A DNA stretch of 64,000 nucleotides from Prinsepia uniflora (taxonomy: Eukaryota; Streptophyta; Magnoliopsida; Rosales; Rosaceae). Within the stretch, counting starts at the first letter, position 1; every line of letters begins with the position of its first letter. Below the pieces are notes generated by a model. The model did no database searches. It was not told the DNA's origin and saw only the letters and a program-made list of their open reading frames with translations. Location of the stretch: positions 4,684,501 through 4,748,500 of the forward strand of contig CM064873.1 of the NCBI GenBank assembly GCA_032719365.1, in the 5' to 3' direction. A program made the position numbers and the translations under genes. Below, in pieces: positions 1 to 11,207 of this stretch.

Positions 1-392
1 GAATTATATATTTTTTATTTTAATCTAATAAGTTAGTGCGTAAGAAATAATATTAAATATGTGCTTAAATATTATTTTCATTTGAAAAATAACAGTTTAA
101 CTGGATTGTAATTATATTATACATATATAATATCATGTCCTTTGTAGTTAATAAAAAATGACTAATAATTAATTAAGGACCATACTTGTATTTGTACCTC
201 CTTATATCACTATTCCGACTTATCAAATCGTCTTTGCATATATATCATAATCCGAATCATTCATTTTCTAAATCTTTATAATCAAAATCGTTCATATCTC
301 AATTGCGATAAGACAATGTTTTTAAATGAAGAATAGAGTTGAAGTAGAAAAAAATGAATAATACTGAGTACGTACACACTCCAACCACTTAC
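1..392 (-). other. Intron 1 (partial) of the dioxygenase gene
   Basis: AT-rich sequence with no coding potential that I can see on either strand. On the minus strand it begins with a GT donor (complement of AC at 391-392) directly after the dioxygenase exon, so it is read as that gene's first intron. No acceptor or second exon is visible before base 1, so the rest of the gene lies outside the window. Confidence 0.6.
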
Positions 393-871
393 CTGAAATG
401 AGAAATGATCGGGTGATGAGGTTGAAATTGGTTGAGCCGAGCTAGAGGCACGTTGAGGCCTTCAACCAAATTGACATTCTGGAGATTGGTGCTTGTGCCC
501 TTAAGACTAAGGGCGGGGGTGCCCCAGAAGTAGGACAAGGGGCTAGTGATTAGGGTCTGTTTGGACTCAAAGGGCAGATCAAAGACTCTTTTGGCATGCC
601 CTTCGAGTTGGCTCAAGAGCGCATGAGGAACCCCATGGTTCACCAAACGAAAAATGCCCCAATGCTCGCAGGCCTCCTCAAGGTCCTGCTCAAGTGTAGG
701 GCTTTGAAGATCCACCAAGGGTATGGGGTCATCACCCGAACCGTGGACTGGGCTGGCGGCCTTGGTTGAACCGGCGGTCTGGGTGGGATTGATATTGGCC
801 AGTGAACGGAAGGGAGGAGGGTACGATTCGGACATCATTTTGGTTTTGTGAATAATGGCGGTGGAAGGCAT
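393..871 (-). CDS. 2-oxoglutarate/Fe(II) dioxygenase, exon 1 (N-terminal DIOX_N domain), partial
   Basis: First exon of a plant DOXC-class 2-oxoglutarate-dependent dioxygenase, the superfamily that includes gibberellin oxidases. From the ATG at 871 it encodes about 160 residues: a variable leader, an IPLVDL motif that opens the DIOX_N fold, then EACEHWGIFRLVNHGVP, the usual block before the catalytic core, then LPFESKQTL and YFWGTPALS. The frame runs to TTCAG at 393, followed by a consensus GTAAGT donor. The catalytic HxD...H iron ligands and the RxS 2-oxoglutarate site lie in later exons beyond base 1. The start is uncertain: a second in-frame ATG pair at 838/835 is equally plausible, and an upstream ATG at 964 gives a leader that looks like 5' UTR. 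Gibberellin oxidase-like is the nearest guess, but the substrate cannot be told from this part. Confidence 0.8.
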
Positions 872-964
872 GTAGACAGTGCCCAGGCTGCTGCTGCTTA
901 TAGGAAATGTGAGCAGCCAAAGAATGTGACACTCACCATTTTTTAATTTAGCGAGAGTACACAC

Positions 965-3060
965 ATTTGTTTATTCTTGGAGTGGGACCCAGTACATTGT
1001 TTTTTCCTTCAACTATATTCAAAGAAATTGGAATTTAAATTAAGCCATAGATTGAGTAATAAATATCAAACTTTGAATTAAGCCATACATTGAGTCAGAA
1101 TAATAAGTATCGAACGTGGCATGGTATTATGATAAAAAAAATTTGAAATTTCAGAAGAATTAATACTAGGGGCGGTAAAATTATTGGTGGAACAAAATAC
1201 TGTTTGTTTGTATGTGTTTCCAGGCGACATGTGTCCTATGGTCCCTCTTTTACTTCCTGCTCATTGACCCCAGAAATCTAACAGAAAAAAAGATTAGTGA
1301 CCCATAAGGATTGGAAAGGTGGCTCAGGGAAAATCAGTCATGGGTCGGACCACATATTACACGCACATGTCCAATTTTCACTGTTTCATGTTTTAACCAT
1401 TCCAATTTTATGGGTGATATTTCTCTTTACATCTCCTCATAAACTTGCGTTACAGCGTGAGGGGTCAGTCAAAACTTGACCTCACCTGTGACGTAGCCTC
1501 CTTTTACCAGTAGCCCAAACTACGCCATGTGTCTTAAGATGGATATGAAAAAATAAAAAATATTTGAAGTTTATCAGGTATCCTTAAAATGATGACTATT
1601 TAATTTAAAATGAACACTTTTGAGAAATGACATAAATTAATTTATCTATTAATTTATTATATTCTTTTTAAGTATTTTATTATTATTTTTTAATTTAATT
1701 ACTTTTTATTGTCCTAATTCCTTTTATACCCTTTCAATTGATTACTTACCTACTATATTTATATTTTGGGAGTACGTTTATCAGATATGAATTCAAATTT
1801 TAAATTTAAAATATTTTAGATTTTATTTTAAATTTTGATATTTATTTTGGTAAAGATAATGATTCTAAATAAATTTCATACAAATGTCTTTATGAGTTAT
1901 ATTAATGTATGAACTTTTTCGGTATAATCTGATATTTTTGTAAGATTACAGTCATATAGATATTTTATTTATCTATAATTTTTTTTGTTTATTCCTTATG
2001 ATTAAAGGTATAGTAGGAAAATTAATCATTTTTATTCTTAAAATAAATTAATAATTATCTACCTATTAATTATTTTCTATTCTATATTAATTCATCATTC
2101 TATTTCCAAAAATTTTACACTTTCAAATTTTTTTGATATACCAAAAAATAAAAATATTTACAAACAATTAAAATTCAAAAGGTAAAGGTACGTTGGATTT
2201 GGGTATAATACACCTTTGCCCATATCTATATATAAACGATTTCTCATGTAAATTAGCTTCAAAATTGCTAGTCTTGTCATGAGATATTATATAAATTTTT
2301 CTAAAAAAAATTGATACAAAATTTATTCGGCGTAATTTTTATTTTTAAATAACGAACTAAAACAAATGATTACACGTTTAATTTACTTAGCTCATATCAT
2401 ATGGTCGAAAGGACAATTCAAATTGATTGCAAATTTACAAAATTGAATAGTAGCGTAAGATCTGAAATAGATTAGTGAAGGGACAATTGTATCCTTTGTT
2501 GCTTCTTTGTTGATATCAAAATCAAATGGCCCCATTTTTTGGATTGGCTTGTTTTGTTGAGAATGAAACCAATTATGTTGTCGTTTTTAAGAGATCTTTG
2601 GCACTTTTAACTGGACCCACGGTCCATTTTATGAAGTCGTTGAAACTTGACCTTTTTCCGGACGGTATAGCTTTCCCACACTAATTAGTAATTATTACTA
2701 TTACTAATAATAATAATAATTATTATTATTTTATAAAAATCGTAAATCTTCAGCATGGCTTTCGCATTCTTTGTCCCTATATTAATAGAAGAAGATGTGG
2801 TTTTGTTTACACAAAAATGGATACCATCACAAATCACAATCGTCTTCGATTATTGACTCTTTACAAACTATAAAATAAAAAAAAATATATTATATTACTA
2901 AATAACTGTATTTATATTTATTATCTATAAATTTTTATCTTTTGAAATCGTTATACCAAAATAAACATTTGCTTTTCTTTTATGACATTTTCTCACAATT
3001 CAAAATATATTGGTTCAATTTAAATTAAATTCTAATAATTCTAATAGAAACCTGTACAGC
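965..3060. other. Intergenic spacer between the divergent dioxygenase and PHF5A genes
   Basis: About 2 kb of AT-rich DNA without a supported gene. It should hold the dioxygenase promoter on its left side. Low-complexity runs include a TTA/TAA microsatellite near 2694-2733. The short open frames here show no recognisable domain or codon bias. Confidence 0.6.
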
Positions 3061-3152
3061 CGGTAGAGGAGGGACCCAGGACCCAGCGGGCCTTTAAAAT
3101 TCTCCAAGAAAAAGTAATAAAAGTGTCCAAGAAAGAAAATAAAATATACAAA

Positions 3153-3300
3153 GGCCCAAATTTATAACAAAACACCTAGCGGCCCAAACGAAAGGCCCAA
3201 AATTGCAATAGAAAAGCCCAACTCATGGTGGATTAGGCTACCAGTACCGACTCGGAATCTGGATTCTTCTGAAACATTAAAAGCATCTCTCTTTTCTTTT
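3153..3300 (+). promoter_or_regulatory. Probable PHF5A core promoter: GGCCCA (site II) boxes and a Y patch
   Basis: Three GGCCCA boxes lie at 3153-3158, 3181-3186 and 3194-3199, and a related AGCCCAA follows near 3215. Such site II elements, bound by TCP factors, are typical of plant housekeeping and RNA-processing genes. A CT-rich Y patch (3287-3300) follows, with no clear TATA box, which suits a broadly expressed TATA-less promoter. The assignment to PHF5A comes from position and motif type; no transcript start can be read directly. Confidence 0.55.
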
Positions 3301-3416
3301 GTACGAACAATAGAGTCCGCTGGAATTCAGAGTTCTGCTGAAGTATACTCAAAGTTCGGCGCCAACTAGCACTTCCGAGAAGTTGAGGACAACTAAATCT
3401 ACTCTCTGCGGCGCAG

Positions 3417-4540
3417 GTTAGCCCTCTCCGAGATTTTTCTTAAGGATTTAGTATGTTTATGAGCTTCGCTTATGGGTTTTATTTAGAACCGAATTTATTG
3501 TGAGAAGCTTTTTGAAAATTTGTGTTGGGTTTAGAAATTTGGTAGGAATTTTAAGCCTTTACGTTTGTTGGATTTCTTGTAGCTATTGAATCTGCTTGGT
3601 GTTCTTATCATGCTTTGCGATTGTTGATACTTGGAGATACTTTGATTAAATTTGATGGGTCTAATTTGCTCGTTTTGCCCAGAAGTCTCTATATAATTAT
3701 TTTTATTTGAAAACAAATCTTGGTATTAGGGTAAGTGGGACTTTCGTGTTCCCTCCAGGATTTTTTTAATGAAATGTTAACAATTTTAGGTAAGTTCTTA
3801 TGGTCTTGGCCTTGTCATTGATTTCCTTGGCAAATGAATTTACTTGATGGTTGTATTACGTTATTCTTGATGATAATTGGAGATTCTTTGATGCTATTTC
3901 TTTATATTTATACTTTTATTGATTGGTGATGCGAATGTAATGTGTTATGTAACTTATGTTTGCACAAAGTTCATGTTTTGGGCAATGTGTTCTTGTTCCA
4001 TATGATGTTAATGTGAATAGTCGCCAGTCTAACAAAATAACATGTTAAATGAGAGTTCGGATTTACAGTAGTTCATCATATATTTATCAACATGTTGGGT
4101 TAGACTAGACTTGTGACAAGAATACTCTAACCCTTATGTATTTGTTTCTTTGGATAGTACTTTAATGCTTGAGCTTTGTCTTGTATCAATGCCAAAATTC
4201 AAATAAGAAATGAGTTTCCTTCCTCCCTTTGCTGTCCTCAATTCTAATGAGGCCCGCAGTCGAATGAGTTTATGCTCTCTGCAAGTTACTCACTCTCATA
4301 CGAACATGGCCATTTTACAAGAATGCCATCTATCCGTGAGAGCTTGGGTTTTGTTTCTTCTGAGGTCTTTGTTGTTCGATCGATTGTTATGATTGGCAGG
4401 TTGTTTGTTTTGTCTTGGCCTTTTGGTGGCTTGGTGTTGTTCCGGTGTGTGTTTTGTAGTCTGGGTTTTTCAATAATTTATTCAATGCCCACAAAAGCTC
4501 CAATTCAGATGCTAATAATATCGATTTTATGTCTACGCAG
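3417..4540 (+). other. 5'-UTR intron of PHF5A
   Basis: A GT donor follows GGCGCAG at 3416, and a TCTACGCAG acceptor ends at 4540, 21 bases before the ATG. The interval is T-rich like plant introns and holds no supported coding sequence. A 1.1-kb leader intron is common in plant housekeeping genes and often raises expression. The boundaries are inferred from splice consensus only. Confidence 0.55.
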
Positions 4541-4561
4541 ATCATCACAGAATAGTAAGCG

Positions 4562-4894
4562 ATGGCCAAGCATCACCCTGATCTGATTATGTGCCGGAAG
4601 CAACCAGGGATCGCCATTGGCCGGCTATGCGAGAAGTGTGATGGCAAGTGTGTGGTCTGCGACTCCTACGTGCGCCCTTGCACACTTGTGAGGGTTTGTG
4701 ATGAATGCAACTACGGATCTTTCCAGGGTCGGTGTGTTATCTGCGGAGGAGTGGGGATTTCGGATGCATACTACTGCAAAGAGTGTACACAACAGGAGAA
4801 AGACAGGGATGGATGCCCCAAGATTGTTAATTTAGGGAGCGCCAAAACCGACCTCTTTTACGAACGCAAGAAATATGGTTTTAAGAAAAGATGA
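4562..4894 (+). CDS. PHF5A: PHF5A / Rds3 homologue, SF3b subunit (PHD finger-like domain protein 5A)
   Basis: Complete intron-free 110-residue frame, the usual length for this very conserved family. PHF5A is a small zinc protein of the SF3b complex of U2 snRNP; it helps SF3B1 form the branch-point adenosine pocket during spliceosome assembly in the nucleus. Visible features are the start MAKHHPDLIMCRKQPG, five CxxC pairs (CEKC, CVVC, CDEC, CVIC, CKEC) that build its knotted zinc clusters, and the C-terminal block DLFYERKKYGFKKR. The ATG is the first after the leader-intron acceptor and gives the family's invariant N-terminus. The gene lies alone between spacers and looks intact. Confidence 0.97.
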   Translation: MAKHHPDLIMCRKQPGIAIGRLCEKCDGKCVVCDSYVRPCTLVRVCDECNYGSFQGRCVICGGVGISDAYYCKECTQQEKDRDGCPKIVNLGSAKTDLFYERKKYGFKKR

Positions 4895-5678
4895 TGCAAA
4901 ATGTGGAGTTGTGGACCGGTGTGCTTGGAGATTAAAGGTATTATATAAACATTTCTACTCCTCTTATTAGACTAATTGTAGTCCTTAAAGGATCAAGACA
5001 TTGAAGATTTTGGGTCTTAGATAAACTTTGTATTGAAACATTGTAACCTTCCTTGTTATATTTAAAATATTGTAGTTTAATTATCACGGATATTTGGATC
5101 TTCGTATTTACATGCTCGTGAGTGGTTGTTTGATCTTTGGATGATTGTTTGTCGTTGAATATTTATTATCTTAACAACAGTTTTACATACTAGTTAAAGA
5201 CTTTACGTGCTTGAAAGCACTTAAGATGATTAGACGCGAAAGCATATAAATTTACGATTAGATGTGCGTACAAGTGCTTTAAAATCTAGTATTACGAGCT
5301 AAACCATTTATTTTTTTAAACACCTGACTACGTGGCACGTATGCATATAATTAGCAGTATTGAATGAAGAAAGCATCTTCCTTTGGTGGTAAAGGAGGGT
5401 GGTCGACATCAACCTCGTTGACCTTAAAAAGCCGTCATCTTCAGATGCACTCACAGGCTCACAGTCACCTGCTCCCCTTTTTCCATTCATGTTTGAACGT
5501 GACAACCATGAACGATGTTCTGCTTGTGACCCTTGAATTTTTTATATTTTCTTTGTCCGAGCTCCTGCATTTTATATCGGTTACATATATAGCAGCAAAT
5601 CATCAGTTATGAGAAATATATACATATATAGTTTTATTCAACTTATAAATACAGCCTTCTTGCGACGAGCCTTGATCA
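4895..5678. other. PHF5A 3' UTR and spacer before the PSY gene
   Basis: The first 150-200 bases are probably the PHF5A 3' UTR (AT-rich, no clean AATAAA seen). The rest is spacer and PSY promoter. A TATAAATA-like stretch lies near 5644-5651, but only about 30 bases from the PSY start codon, so the true transcription start may be further upstream. Short frames at 5364-5612 have no recognisable content. Confidence 0.5.
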
Positions 5679-5793
5679 ATGAAAGAGATGGGCGACATGG
5701 GATTTGGAGACAGTCGTCGGCTGTGCTTATGGCTTTTGCTTGCCTTGGCTCTCATCGCGCTCTCCTCTGCTCGAAACACCATCGTATTTTCAG
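5679..5793 (+). CDS. PSY-type sulfated peptide precursor, exon 1 (signal peptide)
   Basis: Exon 1 of a two-exon gene (joined to 6532-6668). It encodes residues 1-38: a short charged leader with three candidate start codons (5679, 5688, 5697), then a long Leu/Ala hydrophobic core (LCLWLLLALALIALSSA) typical of a secretory signal peptide, with likely cleavage after SSA. The exon ends at CAG|GTGTGT in phase 1. Joining it to the acceptor at 6530-6531 gives an uninterrupted 83-residue precursor, the size expected for a small secreted peptide hormone precursor. The frame simply reads into the intron if splicing is ignored, which is why the gene is easy to miss. Confidence 0.8.
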
Positions 5794-6531
5794 GTGTGTA
5801 TTCATTCTCTTGCCACTATAAGCACATACTGATACGTCCGTATATATGCAGATATTTCATTTTCGTCTTCATCCTCGTTAATCTGTGCTTAATTAGAAAG
5901 AGAAATGATGATGCACTTGTGAATATGACATGATTGATTTCGGAAAGGTCGATCATCATCACCGCCCATCACCAAAACCATGTAATAGTTTGCTTCTGTA
6001 AAACTAAAAACGAATAAGATAAGAGTTGCTTAATATAAAATGAATTAGCTAAATTATGATTAAGATGAATCCAGAGTGATTAAGTATTGATTAAGCAGCA
6101 GCAGCAGCGGCGTCAGGTATCCGTTGTTTTCGTTTGGAGGCCTTGGAGTTTGTGAAACCCCAGCTACACAATCGCATGCATCCACATTTGATTCTCTCTG
6201 AAAATAAATCTTCCTAATTAATTCTATATTTTCTGGTGCTGCTACGCTAATTTCAAAGTTTGTTTCCTACGAAAAATGCTCCCACTCATTACTTATTGTT
6301 CCTATTTTAATATTATTTATTCTAAATATTAAAAAAAATAAAAATTTCAAGTTTGAATTTTAAAAATGAATAGTCTAAATTACATTAATTTTTTTGGATA
6401 TATATATACAAGTTCGCTTCTTACGTACCTCTCGCATACCGAAATATTACTATAAATTATATCGATGAATGAAGGCTAAGTTTTCTTTCTTTACTTTTCT
6501 GTGTTGGTGTGCTTGGTTTACATTATTGTAG
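5794..6531 (+). other. Intron of the PSY precursor gene
   Basis: A 738-base phase-1 intron with GT at 5794 and a TTATTGTAG acceptor ending at 6531. It is AT-rich apart from a short CAG/CGG run near 6093-6115. It splits the signal peptide exon from the hormone exon. Confidence 0.75.
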
Positions 6532-6668
6532 ATGATGAGGTGGAGGTGGCCATGGAAGGAAGGTCTTTGATGGTGAGGTTAAGCGACTACAGTGATCCGA
6601 CTGCCAATCGCGGCCATGATCCCTCCTCTAAGGTTAAGATTGGTCGCGGCGTTGGCCGGAAGGGCTAA
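6532..6668 (+). CDS. PSY-type sulfated peptide precursor, exon 2 (mature hormone)
   Basis: Encodes residues 39-83 and the stop. The diagnostic block DYSDPTANRGHDP is at residues 57-69; it matches the PSY family core, in which the DY, DP, AN and HDP positions are shared with Arabidopsis PSY1. The Asp before Tyr is the recognition context for tyrosylprotein sulfotransferase, and the prolines are candidate hydroxylation sites. PSY peptides are secreted, bind LRR receptor kinases of the PSYR type, and balance growth against stress responses. The tail is basic and glycine-rich (IGRGVGRKG). No second PSY-like copy is nearby. The gene is complete by sequence; expression is unproven. Confidence 0.85.
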
Positions 6669-7084
6669 ATAACTTATACATTGCCGATCAAATCACCAAG
6701 GCTCTTGTTTTGCATTGTATGTGTGAGCTTATATATATATGTACGTATATACATAGATATATATATATATATATATAAAGTACTTGAACATCAAATAAAA
6801 ATAATTAGGGCTATTCTTATCCCATTTTTATTTTTTTATTGCATTAAATTATGGTGGCTGGCGCTGACAAACGCACGCATAATCGTTTCTCTAGCGTGAG
6901 ATACTATGAATAATAACTTATTATTGTTTGGTTGAAGGATTTCACGTTGGAAATAGACTTATTATGCTAAATGCATCAGAAATAGGCTATTGAATATCAA
7001 AATGCATTGGGAAGAACAATTTGCCTTATTTTGTCTCGAAATAAGTACAATGTAAAAAATGTTGCACCATTTAATTGATACCGT
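6669..7084. other. Spacer 3' of the PSY gene with TA-rich low-complexity DNA
   Basis: Non-coding AT-rich DNA, probably starting with the PSY 3' UTR. It includes alternating TA/CATA runs at about 6724-6778. The 66-codon minus-strand frame at 6962-7162 belongs partly to the inverted repeat described next and has no known domain. Confidence 0.5.
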
Positions 7085-7187
7085 GTTTGACGCTGTTAAA
7101 ATAGTTATATAACAGAGTATTTTGGTCATAGCTGCATTTTTTCCCTCTATATTGGCTAGCACATATTCTTCTTCATAAATGCATCTT
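7085..7187 (-). repeat. Left arm of a diverged inverted repeat (candidate TIR)
   Basis: Read on the minus strand, this segment matches 62118-62232 on the plus strand at roughly three bases in four. Shared stretches include GATGCATTTATGA, ATGACCAAAAT and ATATAACTAT. If the Copia stack is removed, the two arms stand about 0.9 kb apart facing each other, as expected for long terminal inverted repeats of a small DNA transposon. The outer ends and target duplication are not resolved. Confidence 0.45.
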
Positions 7188-7325
7188 CTTCCTCCTTATT
7201 GATCATTTTTGTGGTTGCTCACCTCATGGCCATGGCTTCTTCTTAGACTTTTAGGCCTCATATTGTCCCTGGTTTTCCCACTCTTTTATCACGTGGGCAT
7301 ATAGTGCCTCGCCGTATCTACTTTC

Positions 7326-7825
7326 TGTAAGAAGTTTGAGTATAAGTTGATGGCTTGGGATGCAAGTATCATGGACATTTAATGACTAGAATCCCAATAG
7401 AATCCAAAATTAATGAAACTATCCTAGTTAAGGATCCTTGTACGGGAAGGTTAAGGAGTTAACTTGATTTGGTACCAAACCGAATTCACTTAGGACTCCT
7501 AATCATTGTATGATAGGTGCATTGATTGAGGAGTCTTAGGCAGATATAAAACGGATTGATCTCTGCCCTCCAAGGTGTGTGCTAATAAGGTTTTGAGTCT
7601 TGAAACCTATCAAAGGCTAGGCACTTTAGTTCTGGAAGAGGGGAGAAGGTCATTGCGTGTGCACAGATTGTGGTGCTGACATTCAGTTCCTTCTATTGCA
7701 GCTATGTCCAAACCAGGTTCAATTCATAACTCTAATCATGTCTATATGTGTTTGTACTCGAATATTGAATCAATCTATGTGTGATCCTTGTTGTTGTTTG
7801 GTTAAGTGTTTTTAAAACGTTTACA
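7326..7825 (+). repeat. Copia 5' LTR (intact, 500 bp)
   Basis: Begins TGTAAGAAGTTTGAG and ends GTTTACA, just before the primer site. A TATAAAA box at about 7545-7551 inside the LTR is the likely retrotransposon promoter. This copy keeps the uninterrupted sequence GATGCAAGTATCATGG around 7363, which is the empty-site reference for the insertion that splits the 3' LTR. Confidence 0.95.
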
Positions 7826-7827
7826 TG

Positions 7828-7839
7828 TGGTATCAGAGC
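7828..7839 (+). other. Copia primer binding site (initiator Met-tRNA)
   Basis: TGGTATCAGAGC lies two bases after the 5' LTR. It is complementary to the 3' end of plant initiator tRNA-Met, the standard minus-strand primer of plant Copia elements. Confidence 0.92.
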
Positions 7840-8819
7840 ACCAAACGTACTCATAGGTCCAATTCATGCGTCTTGATTCAAAGAAAACGATTCTGGGTTT
7901 TTGCCTCTGGATTTTCCGGCATTAAACCTATTTTGATTGTAACTTTAAAAACGACGTGTCGTATGCTTTAAAATTTTGATGACCGTTGGCCGCCAACGGA
8001 CATTCACTTTTCTTTTCTCGAAAAGCCGAAACCCAGATATGAAATAAAACCTTTTCTTTTCCGCAATGTTTGGGTTGGTACAAGGCGAAGAGAGGATCCT
8101 CATTCAATTAGAAACACCTTCTTATGAAATCATGGATGATCATTGAGAAACCTAAGTTTTCAAAACTGCAATTAGCTGGTAATTTTGCTTAAATTGTGCG
8201 AACTGTTTTAACGGTTTTGTTGATTCGATGATTCTTAGAACACCCGTGATTTCTTAATTTCGTGTTTGATCTGAGTGGTTGATATATTGGTATGTGTTTA
8301 TAATCGATTCATAGTTACCCTATGTTTATATCTCTTGACCTGTGAAAAACATGAATTAGTACTTTAGTTTTTCTGAATGCTAAAACACAAAGAAGGAAAA
8401 CATTTCAGCAGAATGAGTGTATGCCTCTTGAATGTCCATTTGATCTCATGATCAAACCGGATGATGACTCACACGGTGAGTCAAATTGATTCATGTAATC
8501 AATATAGTTCATCGACAAAGATGAGGTTGATTCTCACCACAGTGATGATCAACTGTCCCTTAAAATGATCAGATGAATGTAAAGCTAGATTAATCATACT
8601 GAACCCTGATTTCTCCACAGAGAATCAAGAGTAGTGATTTGAGTAGTGACTGATTGTTTAAATGATTGGGAGTAGCCCATTACATCCGCACACATGTGAA
8701 TGTGTTAGGTTGTTCACAGTCACATAAACTTGTCACCTGAGACCTAGATAATCATCCACAAATGTTTATTGTTTGTCTTGTTAACATATGAGGATTCATT
8801 AAGTTTGAATGTTGCTTGG
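7840..8819 (+). other. Copia untranslated leader
   Basis: Nearly 1 kb between the primer site and the first gag codons with no supported frame. It would hold dimerisation and packaging signals in an active element. No known motif is recognised. Confidence 0.5.
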
Positions 8820-9683
8820 ATGCTACATGACTGTAAACCAGGATGTTTGACAACCAATTTCAATGAAATTGAAACATTGACTGGGAACAACTACAAGAGA
8901 TGGAGGTCTGACCTGGAATTTCACCTGGGGTATGCTGGTTTGGACCTGACACTATTGGAACCTCAACCTGCTGCACTCACCAACACCAGCACCAAAGAAG
9001 AAAGGGATTACTTCAAAGAGTGGAAGCACTCGAACAGATTGTCTCTCCTTTGCATAAAGAAGTCTATGCAGGATAATGTGAGGGGAGCCATTAAGGTAGA
9101 AGGTGACTCAGCAAGGGAATACTTAGATGATGTGGCTGCAAAATACCAAACATCTGACAAGGCTGATGCTAACTCTCACTTATCTGAATTGGTTAGCATG
9201 AAGTTTGATGGCAATGGGAGCATTCGTGACTATTTGATGAAGATGGTTGAAATGTCGTCTAAGTTGGAAGACTTGAAGATTCCCATTAATGACCAGTTTT
9301 TAGTTCACCTGGCCCTCAACTCCCTACCTCCAGAATATGGCACACTGAATGTGTCCTACAACCTGCAGAAAGACAAATGGGACATCAATGAGATGATCAC
9401 TCAGTGTGTTCAAGAAGAACTTCGACAAAGAAAAGAGAAAACATCTCTTGTCAACATGGTGCACCTAGCCAAGCCTAAGAAGCCTGTACCATCTGGTAAG
9501 AAGTTCAGAACCCCTTATAACAATAATGGATCTGCTGTAGTAAATCACCAACCCCTAAAGGCTAATCAATCTCACACCTTCTAAAGAGAAAAACAAGATT
9601 TCAAATGTTATTTCTGTAAGAAACCAGGACATGCCAAGAAGGATTGTGCAGATTACAACTCCTGGAAATCCAAGAGAGGTAAA
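8820..9683 (+). pseudogene. gag: Copia gag: capsid domain and zinc knuckle, broken by one stop
   Basis: Encodes a UBN2/Retrotran_gag-type capsid: LTGNNYKRWRSDLEFHL near the start is the usual Copia opening, followed by the helical core. A TAA at 9582-9584 interrupts the frame. The same frame continues at once with the CCHC zinc knuckle CYFCKKPGHAKKDC, the nucleocapsid RNA-binding motif. Gag would package element RNA in cytoplasmic virus-like particles. The in-frame ATG at 8820 is the chosen start; the open frame extends a little upstream without a better ATG. There is no frameshift. Confidence 0.88.
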
Positions 9684-11207
9684 ATGTTTTCCAAATTGCA
9701 TGTTTTTGTCTGTTTTGAATCAAATCTGGTTTTCACACCTCAAAACTCTTGGTGGTTTGACACTGGTTGTTCTGTGCATATCACTAATTCATTGCAGGGG
9801 TTCACAAAGTTGACAAACCCCAGTAGACTGGTCTACAAAGTTTTTGTTGGGAATGGATCCAAGGTAGCAGTTGAGTCAGTTGGCAGTGTTAAGCTAAAGT
9901 TTTCATCCAATCATGTTTTAGAATTAAAAGAAGTACTCTATGTACCTTCTATGAGAAGGAACTTAATTTCAGCTTCTAGTTTAACTCGAGAAGGTTACTG
10001 TTTTTCCAGTGACCTTGATACAATTTCCTTTTACAAGTTCAATAATAAGAATGAATTACTTGGCACTGCTTCTTTGATTGGTGACATGTGGCAATTGAAT
10101 TGTGCAGTGATGCATGAATGTTTTTCTGTTGGTCTTTCAGGCTCTAAACGTGTTTTGCTTGATGAAAACTCTTTTATGTTATGGCATAAACGTTTAGGAC
10201 ACATTTCCAAAGAGAGAATTTTAAGACTAATGAAAAATGGTTTGCTGCCAAAACTTACTCCAACAGACTTGTCTGTTTTCATAAACTTCATTAAGGGTAA
10301 AACAACCAATCCTAGGAAGAAACATGCGTCTAGAAGCACACATCTCCTTGAGATCATCCACACAGATGTGTGTGGACCATTCCCTTTTAAAACAATTTGT
10401 GGAAATTCTTATTTTGTAACCTTTGTTGATGATTTTTCCAGATTTACCTATGTTTATCTGATCCCTGAAAAGTCTGATGTTTTAAAAGGTTTTAAAGTTT
10501 ATAAACTTGAAGTTGAAAATCAACTAGACAAAACCATAAAAATTGTGAGATCTGATAGGGGTGGTGAGTATTATGGCCGATTCACTGAAAAGGGTCAACA
10601 TATGGGACCTTTTGCTGTATTTTTACAGGAACATGGGATAGTGGCCCAACACACAACTCCATATAACCCACAACAAAATGGAGTGGCAGAAAGGAAGAAT
10701 AGGACTTTGATAAACATGGTTCGAAGTATGAAATGTAGGGCAAACTTACCAGATTTCTTATGGGGAGAAGCCCTTAAGACAACCAACTATGTACTCAATC
10801 GTGTCCCTAGTAAGGTTATCCCTAAGACACCTTTTGAGCTATGGAAGGGGTGGAAACCGAGCCTAAACCATCTGCACATTTGGGGGTGTAAAGCAGAAGC
10901 TAGATTTTGTAACCCAAATGAAAGAAAGTTGGATAGCAGGACTGAGTCCTGCTTCTTTATCGGGTATCCAGAAAAGTCCAAGGGCTATAAGTTCTATTGT
11001 CCTCATCTCAACACAAGGATTCAAGAGACTCACAATGCCAAGTTTTTGGAAGACTATGGCAATGACCATTTGGTTATTGACAACTCTGAGTTTGATGAAA
11101 CCATAGCACCAGATCAGACTTCAACTGAGGCATCACAGCCTAATCTAAGCATGTCCTTAATCCCTGGTCCCCAACTCCCATTCTCTGGTCATATGGACAT
11201 CTCATAA
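9684..11207 (+). pseudogene. pol: Copia protease and integrase, ended by a premature stop
   Basis: In frame with gag. The aspartic protease active site WWFDTGCSVHI is near the start (D at about 9759). The GAG-pre-integrase segment follows, with LWHKRLGHI supplying the two His of the HHCC finger, but the expected CxxC before IKGK reads FINF (10278-10289), so both zinc-binding Cys are lost. The rve core keeps Asp in HTDVCGPF, Asp in RSDRGGEY and Glu in NGVAERKNRTL, the DDE triad. The frame stops at TAA 11205-11207 in the linker before RT. Integrase inserts the cDNA; this copy should be inactive. Confidence 0.9.

Noticed and set aside
389..964. Translation of the dioxygenase from the upstream ATG at 964
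   Set aside because: The extra 31 residues resemble no dioxygenase leader and the region reads like 5' UTR; starts at 871 or 838 are more credible.
5364..5612. A possible small gene between PHF5A and PSY
   Set aside because: No domain, no clear splice structure, and overlapping frames on both strands; better read as PSY promoter or spacer.
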